This document shows positions 25,203 through 32,086 of a stretch of 36,679 bases of DNA, one piece after another. The stretch is taken from positions 1 through 36,679 of the forward strand of contig CAJCCX010000193.1 in NCBI GenBank assembly GCA_903961015.1. The letters are read 5' to 3'. The stretch is from an uncultured bacterium. GTDB lineage: Bacteria; Planctomycetota; Phycisphaerae; Phycisphaerales; SM1A02. The notes under the pieces were generated by a model. That model was not told the origin of the DNA. It did no database searches and worked only from the letters and a program-made list of their open reading frames with translations. The translations under genes were made by a program, and so were the position numbers. Every line of letters begins with the position of its first letter. Within the stretch, counting starts at the first letter, position 1.

Positions 25203-26399
25203 ATGACAGAGATCATTCAGCACACCAGTACCCGCCTTGCGCCATTTGGAGAATCCATCTTCAGCACGATGAGTCGATTGGCGGTCGAGCACAAAGCCGT
25301 TAATCTTGGGCAGGGTTTTCCAGATTTCGATGGCCCAGACTTCGTTAAAGATGCCGCAAAGCGAGCGATTGACAGTGGTTTCGGCCAGTATGCACGCGCC
25401 TTTGGATTGCCAGAAACAAATCGTGCAATCAGCCGTTACACCGAAAGATTCTGCGGCTTTGCAGCGGATCCCGAGCGCGAAATCACCGTGACGGCGGGCT
25501 GCACAGAAGCGATCGCCGCAGTTCTTCTTGGTCTGTGCAATCCAGGCGACGAAATTGTTCTTCTTGATCCTTCGTATGACTCCTATGCCGCATGCGTTGC
25601 AATGTCCAGCGCAACTGCGCGCAGAGTGCAATTGAACGGTCCTGACTTTCGCATCACCGATGCCCTCTTGCGTCCTGCATTTTCCAAACGTACACGCGCA
25701 ATTATTTTCAATTCTCCGCATAATCCAACTGGTCGAATGTTTGACGAGGCCGAATATCAAATCGTCGCGTCACTCGCCAAGGAGTTCAACGCACTCGTCC
25801 TTTCCGACGAGGTGTATGACGCAATCACATATGCACGATCGCACCGTTCGATCTCGCATCTTGCAGGAATGCGCGAGCGAACAGTGATCTTGGGGAGCCT
25901 TGGAAAAACATTCTCGATGACAGGTTGGAAAATTGGATGGGCGATTGCACCAGCAGCAATCACGAATGCGATCCGATCCGCGCATCAGTTTCTAACTTTC
26001 TGTGCAGCGACGCCGTTGCAACGCGCGGCAGCGGATGCGCTCAATTCTGTGTGCGATGATGGTTCGTATCTTGAAGAACTCCGGCGGGATTATTCCCAGC
26101 GTCGTGAGACGATGTTGGAGATTCTGCAAGAGGTTGGTTTTTCCTGTATCCACCCTGAAGGTTCGTATTTCATCTTGGCGGATGCGATTGGCGCTGGCTT
26201 TTCCGATGATGTCGCCGCCGCGAAAGCGTTGGTTAAAGCGGGGGTCGCCACGATTCCAGCCAGCGCTTTTTATGACCCAGCGTGCCCAGATCGGCGCTGG
26301 TTGCGCGTCGCATTCTGCAAACGGGAAGAGACAATGCGCGAGGCACAAAGGCGCCTGAAAGCCCAACCTCTACGGCAGTTGGCGAATTCCACACTTTGA
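25203..26399 (+). CDS. PLP-dependent class I aminotransferase
   Basis: A 398-residue fold-type I aminotransferase. PLP-binding residues are visible: NPTG at 174-177, D202 and Y205 in SDEVYDA, Lys235 in GSLGKTFSMTGWKIGW (Schiff base), and R368 in RVAFCK for the substrate carboxylate. The N-terminal VNLGQGFPDFDGP and the overall pattern fit the methionine/kynurenine/glutamine-K transaminase group (YbdL-like), which acts on aromatic amino acids and Met with 2-oxo acids. Specificity cannot be fixed from sequence. The ATG at 25203 matches the usual N-terminus; upstream in-frame sequence lies in the promoter gap. The strongest promoter-like sequence for rplU lies at its very 3' end. Confidence 0.88.
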   Translation: MTEIIQHTSTRLAPFGESIFSTMSRLAVEHKAVNLGQGFPDFDGPDFVKDAAKRAIDSGFGQYARAFGLPETNRAISRYTERFCGFAADPEREITVTAGCTEAIAAVLLGLCNPGDEIVLLDPSYDSYAACVAMSSATARRVQLNGPDFRITDALLRPAFSKRTRAIIFNSPHNPTGRMFDEAEYQIVASLAKEFNALVLSDEVYDAITYARSHRSISHLAGMRERTVILGSLGKTFSMTGWKIGWAIAPAAITNAIRSAHQFLTFCAATPLQRAAADALNSVCDDGSYLEELRRDYSQRRETMLEILQEVGFSCIHPEGSYFILADAIGAGFSDDVAAAKALVKAGVATIPASAFYDPACPDRRWLRVAFCKREETMREAQRRLKAQPLRQLANSTL

Positions 26400-26407
26400 T
26401 GTATACT
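26379..26407 (+). promoter_or_regulatory. Sigma-70-like promoter of rplU, leaderless geometry
   Basis: TTGGCG (26379-26384), a 17-base spacer, then TATACT (26402-26407). Transcription would start at about 26413-26415, two to four bases before the rplU ATG at 26417. The -35 lies inside the aminotransferase coding end. No Shine-Dalgarno can fit on such a message, so rplU is probably translated from a leaderless mRNA. Confidence 0.6.
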
Positions 26408-26416
26408 TAACGCCCC

Positions 26417-26737
26417 ATGTACGCGATTATTGAAGATAGTGGAACTCAGATCATGGTCCGCAAGGACGATGTTCTTGATATTGACCTTCGCAAGATTCCA
26501 GATGGAACAACCACTCTGACCTTCGGCAAAGTTCTTGCTGTTGGAAAAGAGGACGGTTCTGTCGCTTCGATCGGGCTTCCATATCTGGACAAGGTCACGG
26601 TCACTGCCGAGATCATCGGTATCAAGCGCGGAGCAAAGACTATTTTGAATAAGTACAGCCGTCGCAAGGGATATCGACGACACAAGGGTCACCGTCAGTC
26701 GTATGTCCAAGTGAAAATTTCAGACATTGTTCTTTAA
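26417..26737 (+). CDS. rplU: 50S ribosomal protein L21
   Basis: A 106-residue ribosomal protein that binds 23S rRNA. It starts MYAIIEDSGTQ and ends with the typical KYSRRKGYRRHKGHRQSYVQVKI block, which decides the family. Length is normal. In most bacteria rplU is followed directly by rpmA (L27), often with obg; here the next gene is on the other strand and L27 is absent from the window. No Shine-Dalgarno precedes the ATG. The last codons (GTT CTT TAA) form the start of a 22-bp tandem repeat. Confidence 0.97.
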   Translation: MYAIIEDSGTQIMVRKDDVLDIDLRKIPDGTTTLTFGKVLAVGKEDGSVASIGLPYLDKVTVTAEIIGIKRGAKTILNKYSRRKGYRRHKGHRQSYVQVKISDIVL

Positions 26738-26794
26738 TTTCGCTTGCGCGGTTCTTTAATCTTGCTTGCGCGGTTCTTTGATTTTCCTGCGCAG
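26729..26794. repeat. Three tandem 22-bp repeats starting at the rplU stop
   Basis: Copies lie at 26729-26750, 26751-26772 and 26773-26794. Each begins GTTCTTT and carries a GCGCG-like end. The first two agree at 20 of 22 positions and the third is diverged. The first copy includes the last two codons and stop of rplU, so the array looks like duplication of the gene's own end. It fills the space up to the convergent gene. No hairpin with a T-run is seen. Confidence 0.8.
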
Positions 26795-26800
26795 CAGATT

Positions 26801-27787
26801 TCATCTATTACTTAGAATCTCGGCCATCTTTGATGGCGATTCTGATTCGAGCGTGAATGCACTCAAGCAAGCGGCTTCAATGAATGCGCGACTTTGCTCA
26901 TGATGCTGTCGACCAAGAAGACGGCCATTAGCACCACTACGCAGAGTATTGGCAATGATCGAAACATGATCTCCTGATTCCCATTCACTTGGTGCTGGCG
27001 CAGTGTGTTCAACCAAAGCATTTGCAGCATCTCTCCAATCAAGCGTGGCGTCATCGACTTGAACTGCACCAAATGGCCCACACGCAAGCGCCTTTCTGCT
27101 CCATGTTGGATGTTGATTCGACGCCATAATGAGCCCTGCACGACCGTCTAAAAATTGGCATGTCAATGCAAATGATCCGACCCACAAACGAAGTGAACGG
27201 CTCGCAGAATCTGGATGGTCATCGCTCGATCGTGTCAATCGTGGTCCACCGACAGATGCACTGACACGATCTGGAACTCCCATCCATTTCAGAAGAATGC
27301 CTGCAGACTCTTGAATACGCGCGAGTATCGATCCGTGGACAACTGATCCGAGTGATGTGATCTGTGCAATATCTGGCGAACCTGATTGCTCAAAGATATC
27401 GCTTGCTTGGGACAATCGGCCGTCGAGTGGAATTCCTGGCAATGTGACTTCACCGATGTCTGATGCGCTACCAATCAATGGAGCAAGCCATGGTTCTGTT
27501 GTAAAGACCATTGGATGATTCGATCCAATGGCGGTGTGCGATGCCGAGTTTCCAAAACCGACGAACAGGAGGGGTATTCCCCGCATACTTGAAGAAAAAA
27601 CACGAAGGTCTGAAAACGAATCATTGTCGCAACCAAAACAACTTCGCACATCTGCACGAGGCGATCCCACTGCGATTACTTTCAATCCACTCGAGCACAC
27701 TGCTTGAATCAACCAATCGGAAATCGGCGCAGCTGACCAAATGCACAGAGCGCATGGTGATGAGCCTGTGCTGTTCAAATGATCCAT
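26801..27787 (-). CDS. Unrecognised protein, perhaps a diverged Gfo/Idh/MocA-type oxidoreductase
   Basis: A 328-residue soluble protein (334 if the GTG at 27805 is used). I do not recognise it with confidence. The N-terminal part (about 10-110) alternates hydrophobic strands and helices like a reduced Rossmann fold, with SDWLIQAVCSSGLKVIAVGSP, but no GxGxxG motif. The C-terminal half has FLDGRAGLIMASNQ, followed by a segment ending ACGPFGAVQVDDATLDW, which resembles the end of Gfo/Idh/MocA-family oxidoreductases. The usual catalytic EKP is not visible. It lies between rplU (convergent) and rnpB (divergent), with the rnpB promoter inside its 5' end. Codon use is like its neighbours. Function unknown. 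Confidence 0.6.
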   Translation of the reverse strand: MDHLNSTGSSPCALCIWSAAPISDWLIQAVCSSGLKVIAVGSPRADVRSCFGCDNDSFSDLRVFSSSMRGIPLLFVGFGNSASHTAIGSNHPMVFTTEPWLAPLIGSASDIGEVTLPGIPLDGRLSQASDIFEQSGSPDIAQITSLGSVVHGSILARIQESAGILLKWMGVPDRVSASVGGPRLTRSSDDHPDSASRSLRLWVGSFALTCQFLDGRAGLIMASNQHPTWSRKALACGPFGAVQVDDATLDWRDAANALVEHTAPAPSEWESGDHVSIIANTLRSGANGRLLGRQHHEQSRAFIEAACLSAFTLESESPSKMAEILSNR

Positions 27788-27791
27788 CCCG

Positions 27792-27821
27792 TTGCGATTC
27801 GCCACGATGTCAGTCTACGAC
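27792..27821 (+). promoter_or_regulatory. Probable rnpB promoter
   Basis: TTGCGA (27792-27797), an 18-base spacer, and TACGAC (27816-27821) lie seven bases before the predicted 5' end of the RNase P RNA at 27828. Position supports it more than sequence, since both hexamers are imperfect. It lies in the 5' end of the divergent gene. Confidence 0.45.
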
Positions 27822-27827
27822 TACCCT

Positions 27828-28201
27828 GCGTGGGTGGTCAGACAATCGCCCCCGACATTTGTCGGGCGAGGAAAGTCCGAACACGGCAGGACACGGTGGT
27901 GGCTAATGACCACCAGCCTCGACGCAGGCTCGGGACAGTGCCACAGAAAAGACACCGCCGGTGCCTCACGGCAACGGTAAGGGTGAAAAGGTGCGGTAAG
28001 AGCGCACCGCTTCTTCGGTGACGAAGGAGGCATGGCAAACCCCACCGCGTGCAAGCGCAAGCAGTCCTCAGGCGGGTTCTCCGCCACCTGCTGTCCGTAG
28101 GTTGAGGACGGGTAGCGTGCTTCGAGACCATCGGCAACGGTGGCCCAGAGAGAAATGATTGTCACCCGCAAGGGAACAGAATTCGGCTTACGACCACGCG
28201 C
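27828..28201 (+). ncRNA. rnpB: RNase P RNA, bacterial type A
   Basis: The catalytic RNA of RNase P, which removes the 5' leader of tRNA precursors. About 374 nt, the normal size. Conserved blocks are all present: GAGGAAAGTCCGAAC at 27868-27882, GGTAAGGGTGAAAAGGTGCG with GGTAAGAGCGCACCG near 27976-28012, and ACAGAATTCGGCTTACGACC at about 28176-28195. The ends pair to make helix P1: GTGGTC near 27834-27839 with GACCAC at 28192-28197. A Rho-independent terminator follows at once. No protein gene is expected here, so the open frames across it are not real. Confidence 0.97.
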
Positions 28202-28204
28202 GTT

Positions 28205-28237
28205 GGGCGGATCCGCAAGGGTCCGCCCTCTTTTTCC
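28205..28237 (+). terminator. Intrinsic terminator of rnpB
   Basis: GGGCGGATCC (28205-28214), GCAA tetraloop, GGGTCCGCCC (28219-28228), then TCTTTTTCC. Ten base pairs with one G-U, a stable GNRA loop and a T-run: the strongest terminator in the window. It begins three bases after the RNase P RNA. Confidence 0.93.
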
Positions 28238-28332
28238 TGTTTGTGAAATGAGTGAAAGCAACGCTGCTGCAAGCACTTGTACATGTTTTTAGCCATTCAA
28301 TTGCGCATATCTCAAATTACTAAAGAAAAGTA

Positions 28333-28360
28333 TTGATTCTCAATTGGAAATCTGTAAACT
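28333..28360 (+). promoter_or_regulatory. Possible promoter of the DUF2617 gene
   Basis: TTGATT (28333-28338), a 16-base spacer, and TAAACT (28355-28360). Transcription would start about three to five bases before the ATG at 28371. The surrounding stretch 28238-28370 holds no gene and is AT-rich. Confidence 0.35.
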
Positions 28361-28370
28361 CGATTCAACT

Positions 28371-28952
28371 ATGAACCCGATCATCAAGACAAACAGTCTT
28401 CAGACATACACAATGCTTCTGTATCGCAAGGCGATTCACCCAGAGTTCTTCGCAATTGATAGTCGAAAGCGAATTGAAAATGGCGGAATCGAAGCTGAAG
28501 CATGGATTTTTCGAGGTGGACATTCGATCCGCTTTCAGCAGGACAAACTGTGCCTTTGCGAAGTAGTGACGGATCAGCCGCACGTTCTTCCAGAGCGCGG
28601 GTTGTCCAACAATGTTCCCTGCGCTGGTGAGCACGATCACGAAGAAAGTCTGTCCGAAACACTTAAGTTTATGTCCACTGTGCAGACTGAGACTCTTGCC
28701 GAGCATTTATATATTGGCACATACAAGGAGATGCAAGCGCATGCACGTGAGAATGAATCACTGGTGTGCGATTGGGTCGATCCAGTCACTCACAAATCAA
28801 ATCTTTCAGTGATTGATTTGCAGCGTTATCGATCTGAGATTCATGTTCAGAGTTGGCATCTCCGCAGTGATTGCGGCTTGGTTCTGCGAACTCAGTCCAT
28901 GTTTCAGTTGATCGAGACTCCAACGAAAAGTGAAAATCGCAAGACGAAGTAA
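28371..28952 (+). CDS. DUF2617 family protein
   Basis: A 193-residue soluble protein that I recognise as DUF2617-like from the run LYRKAIHPEFF, EAWIFRGGHSIRFQ, LCEVVTDQ, LPERGL, then VQTETLAEHLYIGTYKEM, IDLQRYRSEIHVQSWHL and GLVLRTQSMF. No function is known to me for this family, which is well represented in planctomycetes. There is no signal peptide or membrane helix. The conserved His, Cys and acidic residues (LCLCEVVTDQPH and CAGEHDHEE) could bind metal, but this is speculation. The ATG at 28371 is preferred to a TTG at 28344 because a promoter-like sequence fits between them. Confidence 0.75.
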   Translation: MNPIIKTNSLQTYTMLLYRKAIHPEFFAIDSRKRIENGGIEAEAWIFRGGHSIRFQQDKLCLCEVVTDQPHVLPERGLSNNVPCAGEHDHEESLSETLKFMSTVQTETLAEHLYIGTYKEMQAHARENESLVCDWVDPVTHKSNLSVIDLQRYRSEIHVQSWHLRSDCGLVLRTQSMFQLIETPTKSENRKTK

Positions 28953-29004
28953 GAATCAAGATTCGGTTGATGTTTGATGATTGCTTCGAGAGTGGTGCTC
29001 TCTA

Positions 29005-29880
29005 ATGTCAACGAATTTCAGATCAGCTCAACAACTCATTCAGACCGACCTTCTTCTGGGTATGGTCGATATTCCTTGTCGACGCACCTCCGACACTGGT
29101 CGGACATCAGCGAATGTGCCGACTTCGATCATCGTCGAACCCACTCGTGATTCTGAATCGAGCGTTACAGAAGTCAGCCTCACTCCAAGTCTCACCAATC
29201 AAAGAGCAGCTCTTGCTTCAACAACTGTGTCATTTGTGCCAGTACAACAACTCGATTCGAAAGAAAACGGTTCTCTCTGTGAGAAGGGAAAGCGACTTGC
29301 TGAACTCCTTGAGAGGCACGAATTAGAGTGCGAACATTGCACAAATGTTCGTGGGCATATTCAGACAGTCTTTGGAGAGGGCAGCCCCGACGCAGATATC
29401 TTTTTCGTTGGTGAAGCGCCAGGTGAAACTGAGGATCGTATAGGGCGCCCATTTGTTGGCGCTGCAGGGCAAAAACTGGATGAAATGATTCGTGCAATGG
29501 GACTTCGTCGGGAGGATTGCTATATCGCAAATGTTCTCAAGAGTCGCCCGCCCGAGAATCGAATGCCGCTTCCAGAAGAAATTGAGCGTTGCGGTCCATA
29601 TCTTGTGGATCAGATTCTCATTGTCAATCCAAAGGTGATCGTGACTCTTGGAGGACCAGCGACTAAATTGTTGTTGAAAGTTGATCTGGGAATCTCCAAA
29701 TTGCGTGGGATTTGGGCAGAATGGATTCCTCCACCGAGCACTCGGCGAGAGCCAATTCCTGTGATGCCAACCCATCACCCCTCATATTTACTGCGGAATT
29801 ACACTGTGGAAACGAGAAAAGAAGTCTGGTCTGACTTGCAGGCTGTGACACGGAAAATTACGCAGTCGCCGATTTATTGA
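29005..29880 (+). CDS. Family 4 uracil-DNA glycosylase (iron-sulphur type)
   Basis: A 291-residue DNA repair enzyme that removes uracil from DNA. The catalytic domain runs from about 100 to 285: GEAPGETEDRIGRPFVGAAG (136-155), NVLKSRPPENRMPLPEE, VTLGGPAT, and HHPSYLLRN (257-265). The first 95 residues are a low-complexity N-terminal extension not needed by the family. Iron-sulphur ligands: C109 and C112 (CEHC) and C196 are present, but the third, normally Cys in KCRPP, is Ser180. C172 lies eight residues before it and might substitute. The start at ATG 29005 is chosen over a TTG at 28981; neither has a good Shine-Dalgarno. Confidence 0.88.
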   Translation: MSTNFRSAQQLIQTDLLLGMVDIPCRRTSDTGRTSANVPTSIIVEPTRDSESSVTEVSLTPSLTNQRAALASTTVSFVPVQQLDSKENGSLCEKGKRLAELLERHELECEHCTNVRGHIQTVFGEGSPDADIFFVGEAPGETEDRIGRPFVGAAGQKLDEMIRAMGLRREDCYIANVLKSRPPENRMPLPEEIERCGPYLVDQILIVNPKVIVTLGGPATKLLLKVDLGISKLRGIWAEWIPPPSTRREPIPVMPTHHPSYLLRNYTVETRKEVWSDLQAVTRKITQSPIY

Positions 29881-30071
29881 AAATCTTTTTCGGTCGAACC
29901 AATTCGCATGCGAAGCGTAATTGATAATGAATCGTGCATCCCGACAGTGAAATGGTGCGTATGGATTCATGGAGGAAGTGGAAAGGAATAGGTACGACAA
30001 ACTCATGAAGGCTGCGTTGCAATTGATTTGAGTGGCCTGATTGCATGGAATTCAATAAATACCCCCACGAG
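29881..30071. other. Gap with no supported gene
   Basis: The stretch between the uracil-DNA glycosylase stop and its terminator. The only open frame worth naming is a 20-codon one at 29969-30031 (MEEVERNRYD...), with nothing to support expression. The length before the terminator would also fit a long 3' untranslated region or a small RNA, but I see no conserved structure. Confidence 0.5.
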
Positions 30072-30109
30072 GAGCCCGTCGCGATTAGTTCTGCGATGGG
30101 CTCTTTTTT
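30072..30109 (+). terminator. Intrinsic terminator, plus strand
   Basis: GAGCCCGTCGC (30072-30082), ten-base loop, GCGATGGGCTC (30093-30103), then six T. Eleven pairs with one G-U. It would stop transcripts from the glycosylase gene. A long pyrimidine-rich tract continues to about 30148. On the minus strand no T-run follows, so it does not obviously serve dtd. Confidence 0.88.
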
Positions 30110-30174
30110 ATGCTTTCCCTTCTTTGCTTTTCCCTTTTATGTTTTTCCAAGACTAAATTCTTTAAAAATCAGTT

Positions 30175-30621
30175 TCAAGGTCTTTTTGAATCGAGCACAA
30201 TTGTGACAGGGCCGTCGTTCTCCAAAGAGACCAACATGTTCGCGCCAAATTCCCCGTGCGCAACTCGAATGCCTCGCCCCACAAGTTGTGCCGCAACTTC
30301 ACCGCATCGAATGCGAGCGATAGTTGGTTCTTCTGCATGAGTGAAACCAGGTCGATTGCCACTGGAAAGATCTGCGAGCAAAGTGAATTGACTGACGAGC
30401 AGTATGGAACCCTGAGCTTGGTGAATGTCCCAGTTCATCTTGCCTGCCTCGTCGCTGAAAATTCTCAGGGAAGCGATTCGCTTCGACATCCAAAGCACAT
30501 CGCTTTCAGAATCTCCGCGTGCGATGCCCAACAAGACGACAATCCCTCGTTCAATCGATCCAACCTCTTTCGAACCAACATCAACTTTGCCGCGTGTCAC
30601 TCTCTGAAGAACGGCGATCAT
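30175..30621 (-). CDS. dtd: D-aminoacyl-tRNA deacylase
   Basis: A 148-residue proofreading enzyme that hydrolyses D-amino acids, and glycine on tRNA-Ala, from mischarged tRNAs. The family pattern is complete: MIAVLQRVTRGKV at the start, LLVSQFTLLAD (SQFT at 77-80), NRPGF (89-93) with the Gly/cis-Pro region, and NDGPVTIVL at the end. The ATG at 30621 matches the usual N-terminus; an alternative GTG at 30633 overlaps the stop of the upstream MEMO gene and would add four residues. In either case the two genes are adjacent or overlapping and probably co-transcribed. Confidence 0.94.
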   Translation of the reverse strand: MIAVLQRVTRGKVDVGSKEVGSIERGIVVLLGIARGDSESDVLWMSKRIASLRIFSDEAGKMNWDIHQAQGSILLVSQFTLLADLSSGNRPGFTHAEEPTIARIRCGEVAAQLVGRGIRVAHGEFGANMLVSLENDGPVTIVLDSKRP

Positions 30622-30629
30622 CGGCGAAG

Positions 30630-31844
30630 TCACACCTTTATCAACGCAAGCGCGGCGCTCGAGACGAGTGCATTTCCCTTCGGGTCAGACTCAACAGGAC
30701 TTTGCGAATACTCGCAGAGTTCGGGCAGTCCGCCAGTCACAATTTTGGCCGCAGTCATATTTCCGATGCTGCACCAGCGTTGATGATTTCTATCGCGTGT
30801 GACCTTATGCAAAAAACTCTGAATATTGCCTTCGAGATATGTCGCAAGAAGTGATCGATCATACGACTCAACTTCTTTACGAATCTCGCCCCCAATAGGA
30901 GTCTCATCTCCAAACTGTGGCCCCACATGGCTGAGATCCGCACTGGCGATGACCAATGTTCGGCCGGGCGATTCTGCGATCGTGGTTTGCAGCGCAGTGA
31001 CAATTTCGTCGAAAGACACACGCGCGCCATCATCAGAAAGAAGTGGGACAAGTGGACTAGGTACAAGGGCTGCGACGATTGGAACATTTCCAAAGACTGT
31101 GTGAATCCAAGGAAGTTGAATCGATATGGAGTGTTCTCCAAGATGATCGACTTCATCCTTGAAGAGTCGATCTCCAAGTTTCTTATGCAGAGAATCAAGG
31201 AATGCAGAGTCGGCCTTGAAAATTCCAAATGGGCTATTGAATCCAAATCGACTCATCACGACGCCATCGCCAGCACCGAAATGATTTGTGCCCAAGATGA
31301 CAATCCGATCAACTTTTGTGTCCGTACCAAATGATTTGTAAGCAGCGGCGTATGTTTTTCCACCGCGGCCATAATCAAGATGTGGAGCAACGATGCCCAA
31401 GATTTCTCCTTCAAGTTCAGGGTCTTCCGCTGCGGCAAGCATCTCCCGAATCCGTTCGGTTGCCTCGGCAGCATCTTGTCCTGCGGCATCTGCGGCATTC
31501 GTAGAGAACGCGCCGCTTTCGCGAACTCGATCCATCGCTTCTTTTTCCAGACGGTCACAATTCGGTCCCCACAAAAGTCCGGCTTCATCCAGAACAGTCA
31601 CCAACTGAAGAAGAAATTCTTTGGGAGCGCCTGTTGCTTCGCTGATCTGGTCGATCGTTTGTTCTCCTTGAAAAATGGAGAGCAGGGGCAGTAATTCCGG
31701 CGGAATGACGGGGCTATTCCCATCCCCACGCAGATTCGCAGGGTCGCGTAATGCAAGAAAAACCTTCTTCTCGGCATTCTCCACCGCAATCGGCATGAAT
31801 TGGCGGACATGAGGGCGTTCACGATGTGCAGGTATCTGGTCCAT
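30630..31844 (-). CDS. MEMO-family protein (AmmeMemoRadiSam system protein B type)
   Basis: A 404-residue protein. The MEMO domain covers about 145-404: APHLDYGRGG (153-162), GTNHFGAGDG (185-194), EHSISIQLPW (237-246), SADLSH (301-306), and C358 in RWCSIGN. These match the His, His, Asp, His and Cys residues that bind copper or iron in human MEMO1, so the metal site looks intact. The N-terminal 140 residues form an extra domain; LSIFQGEQTIDQISEATG followed by a helix resembles a PqqD-like or winged-helix fold. MEMO proteins often work with a radical SAM and an AMMECR1 protein; neither is in this window. TACAAT lies 11 bases before the ATG. Confidence 0.88.
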   Translation of the reverse strand: MDQIPAHRERPHVRQFMPIAVENAEKKVFLALRDPANLRGDGNSPVIPPELLPLLSIFQGEQTIDQISEATGAPKEFLLQLVTVLDEAGLLWGPNCDRLEKEAMDRVRESGAFSTNAADAAGQDAAEATERIREMLAAAEDPELEGEILGIVAPHLDYGRGGKTYAAAYKSFGTDTKVDRIVILGTNHFGAGDGVVMSRFGFNSPFGIFKADSAFLDSLHKKLGDRLFKDEVDHLGEHSISIQLPWIHTVFGNVPIVAALVPSPLVPLLSDDGARVSFDEIVTALQTTIAESPGRTLVIASADLSHVGPQFGDETPIGGEIRKEVESYDRSLLATYLEGNIQSFLHKVTRDRNHQRWCSIGNMTAAKIVTGGLPELCEYSQSPVESDPKGNALVSSAALALIKV

Positions 31845-32086
31845 AAAGAAAAATGATTGTATGGCGAAATCAAATGTTTATCTGCCACTCGTAGAGGGAA
31901 TCTGTTGAATCTTGCCGAGCAAATTGATCTTGAATTGCGAATAACCGATAGTTGAGACAGTTCATTGTGAATATGGATTTGGTCTATGCTGATCAACCCA
32001 ATCCAAAGTGAACTGCTTCATTTGTTTCTGCCTCTGCTTCATTCACCACACGACTCGATCAAGAATTCAAAGGATAATTCAACACA

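Noticed and set aside
26729-26794. A small CRISPR or terminator at the 22-bp repeats
   Set aside because: The copies are directly adjacent with no spacers and diverge, and no stem with a T-run forms.
27821-28276. Open frames across 27.8-28.2 kb
   Set aside because: They fall on the RNase P RNA, whose conserved blocks and end pairing are complete.
29969-30031. 20-codon open frame after the uracil-DNA glycosylase gene
   Set aside because: Too short, with no supporting ribosome-binding site at good spacing and no recognisable sequence.
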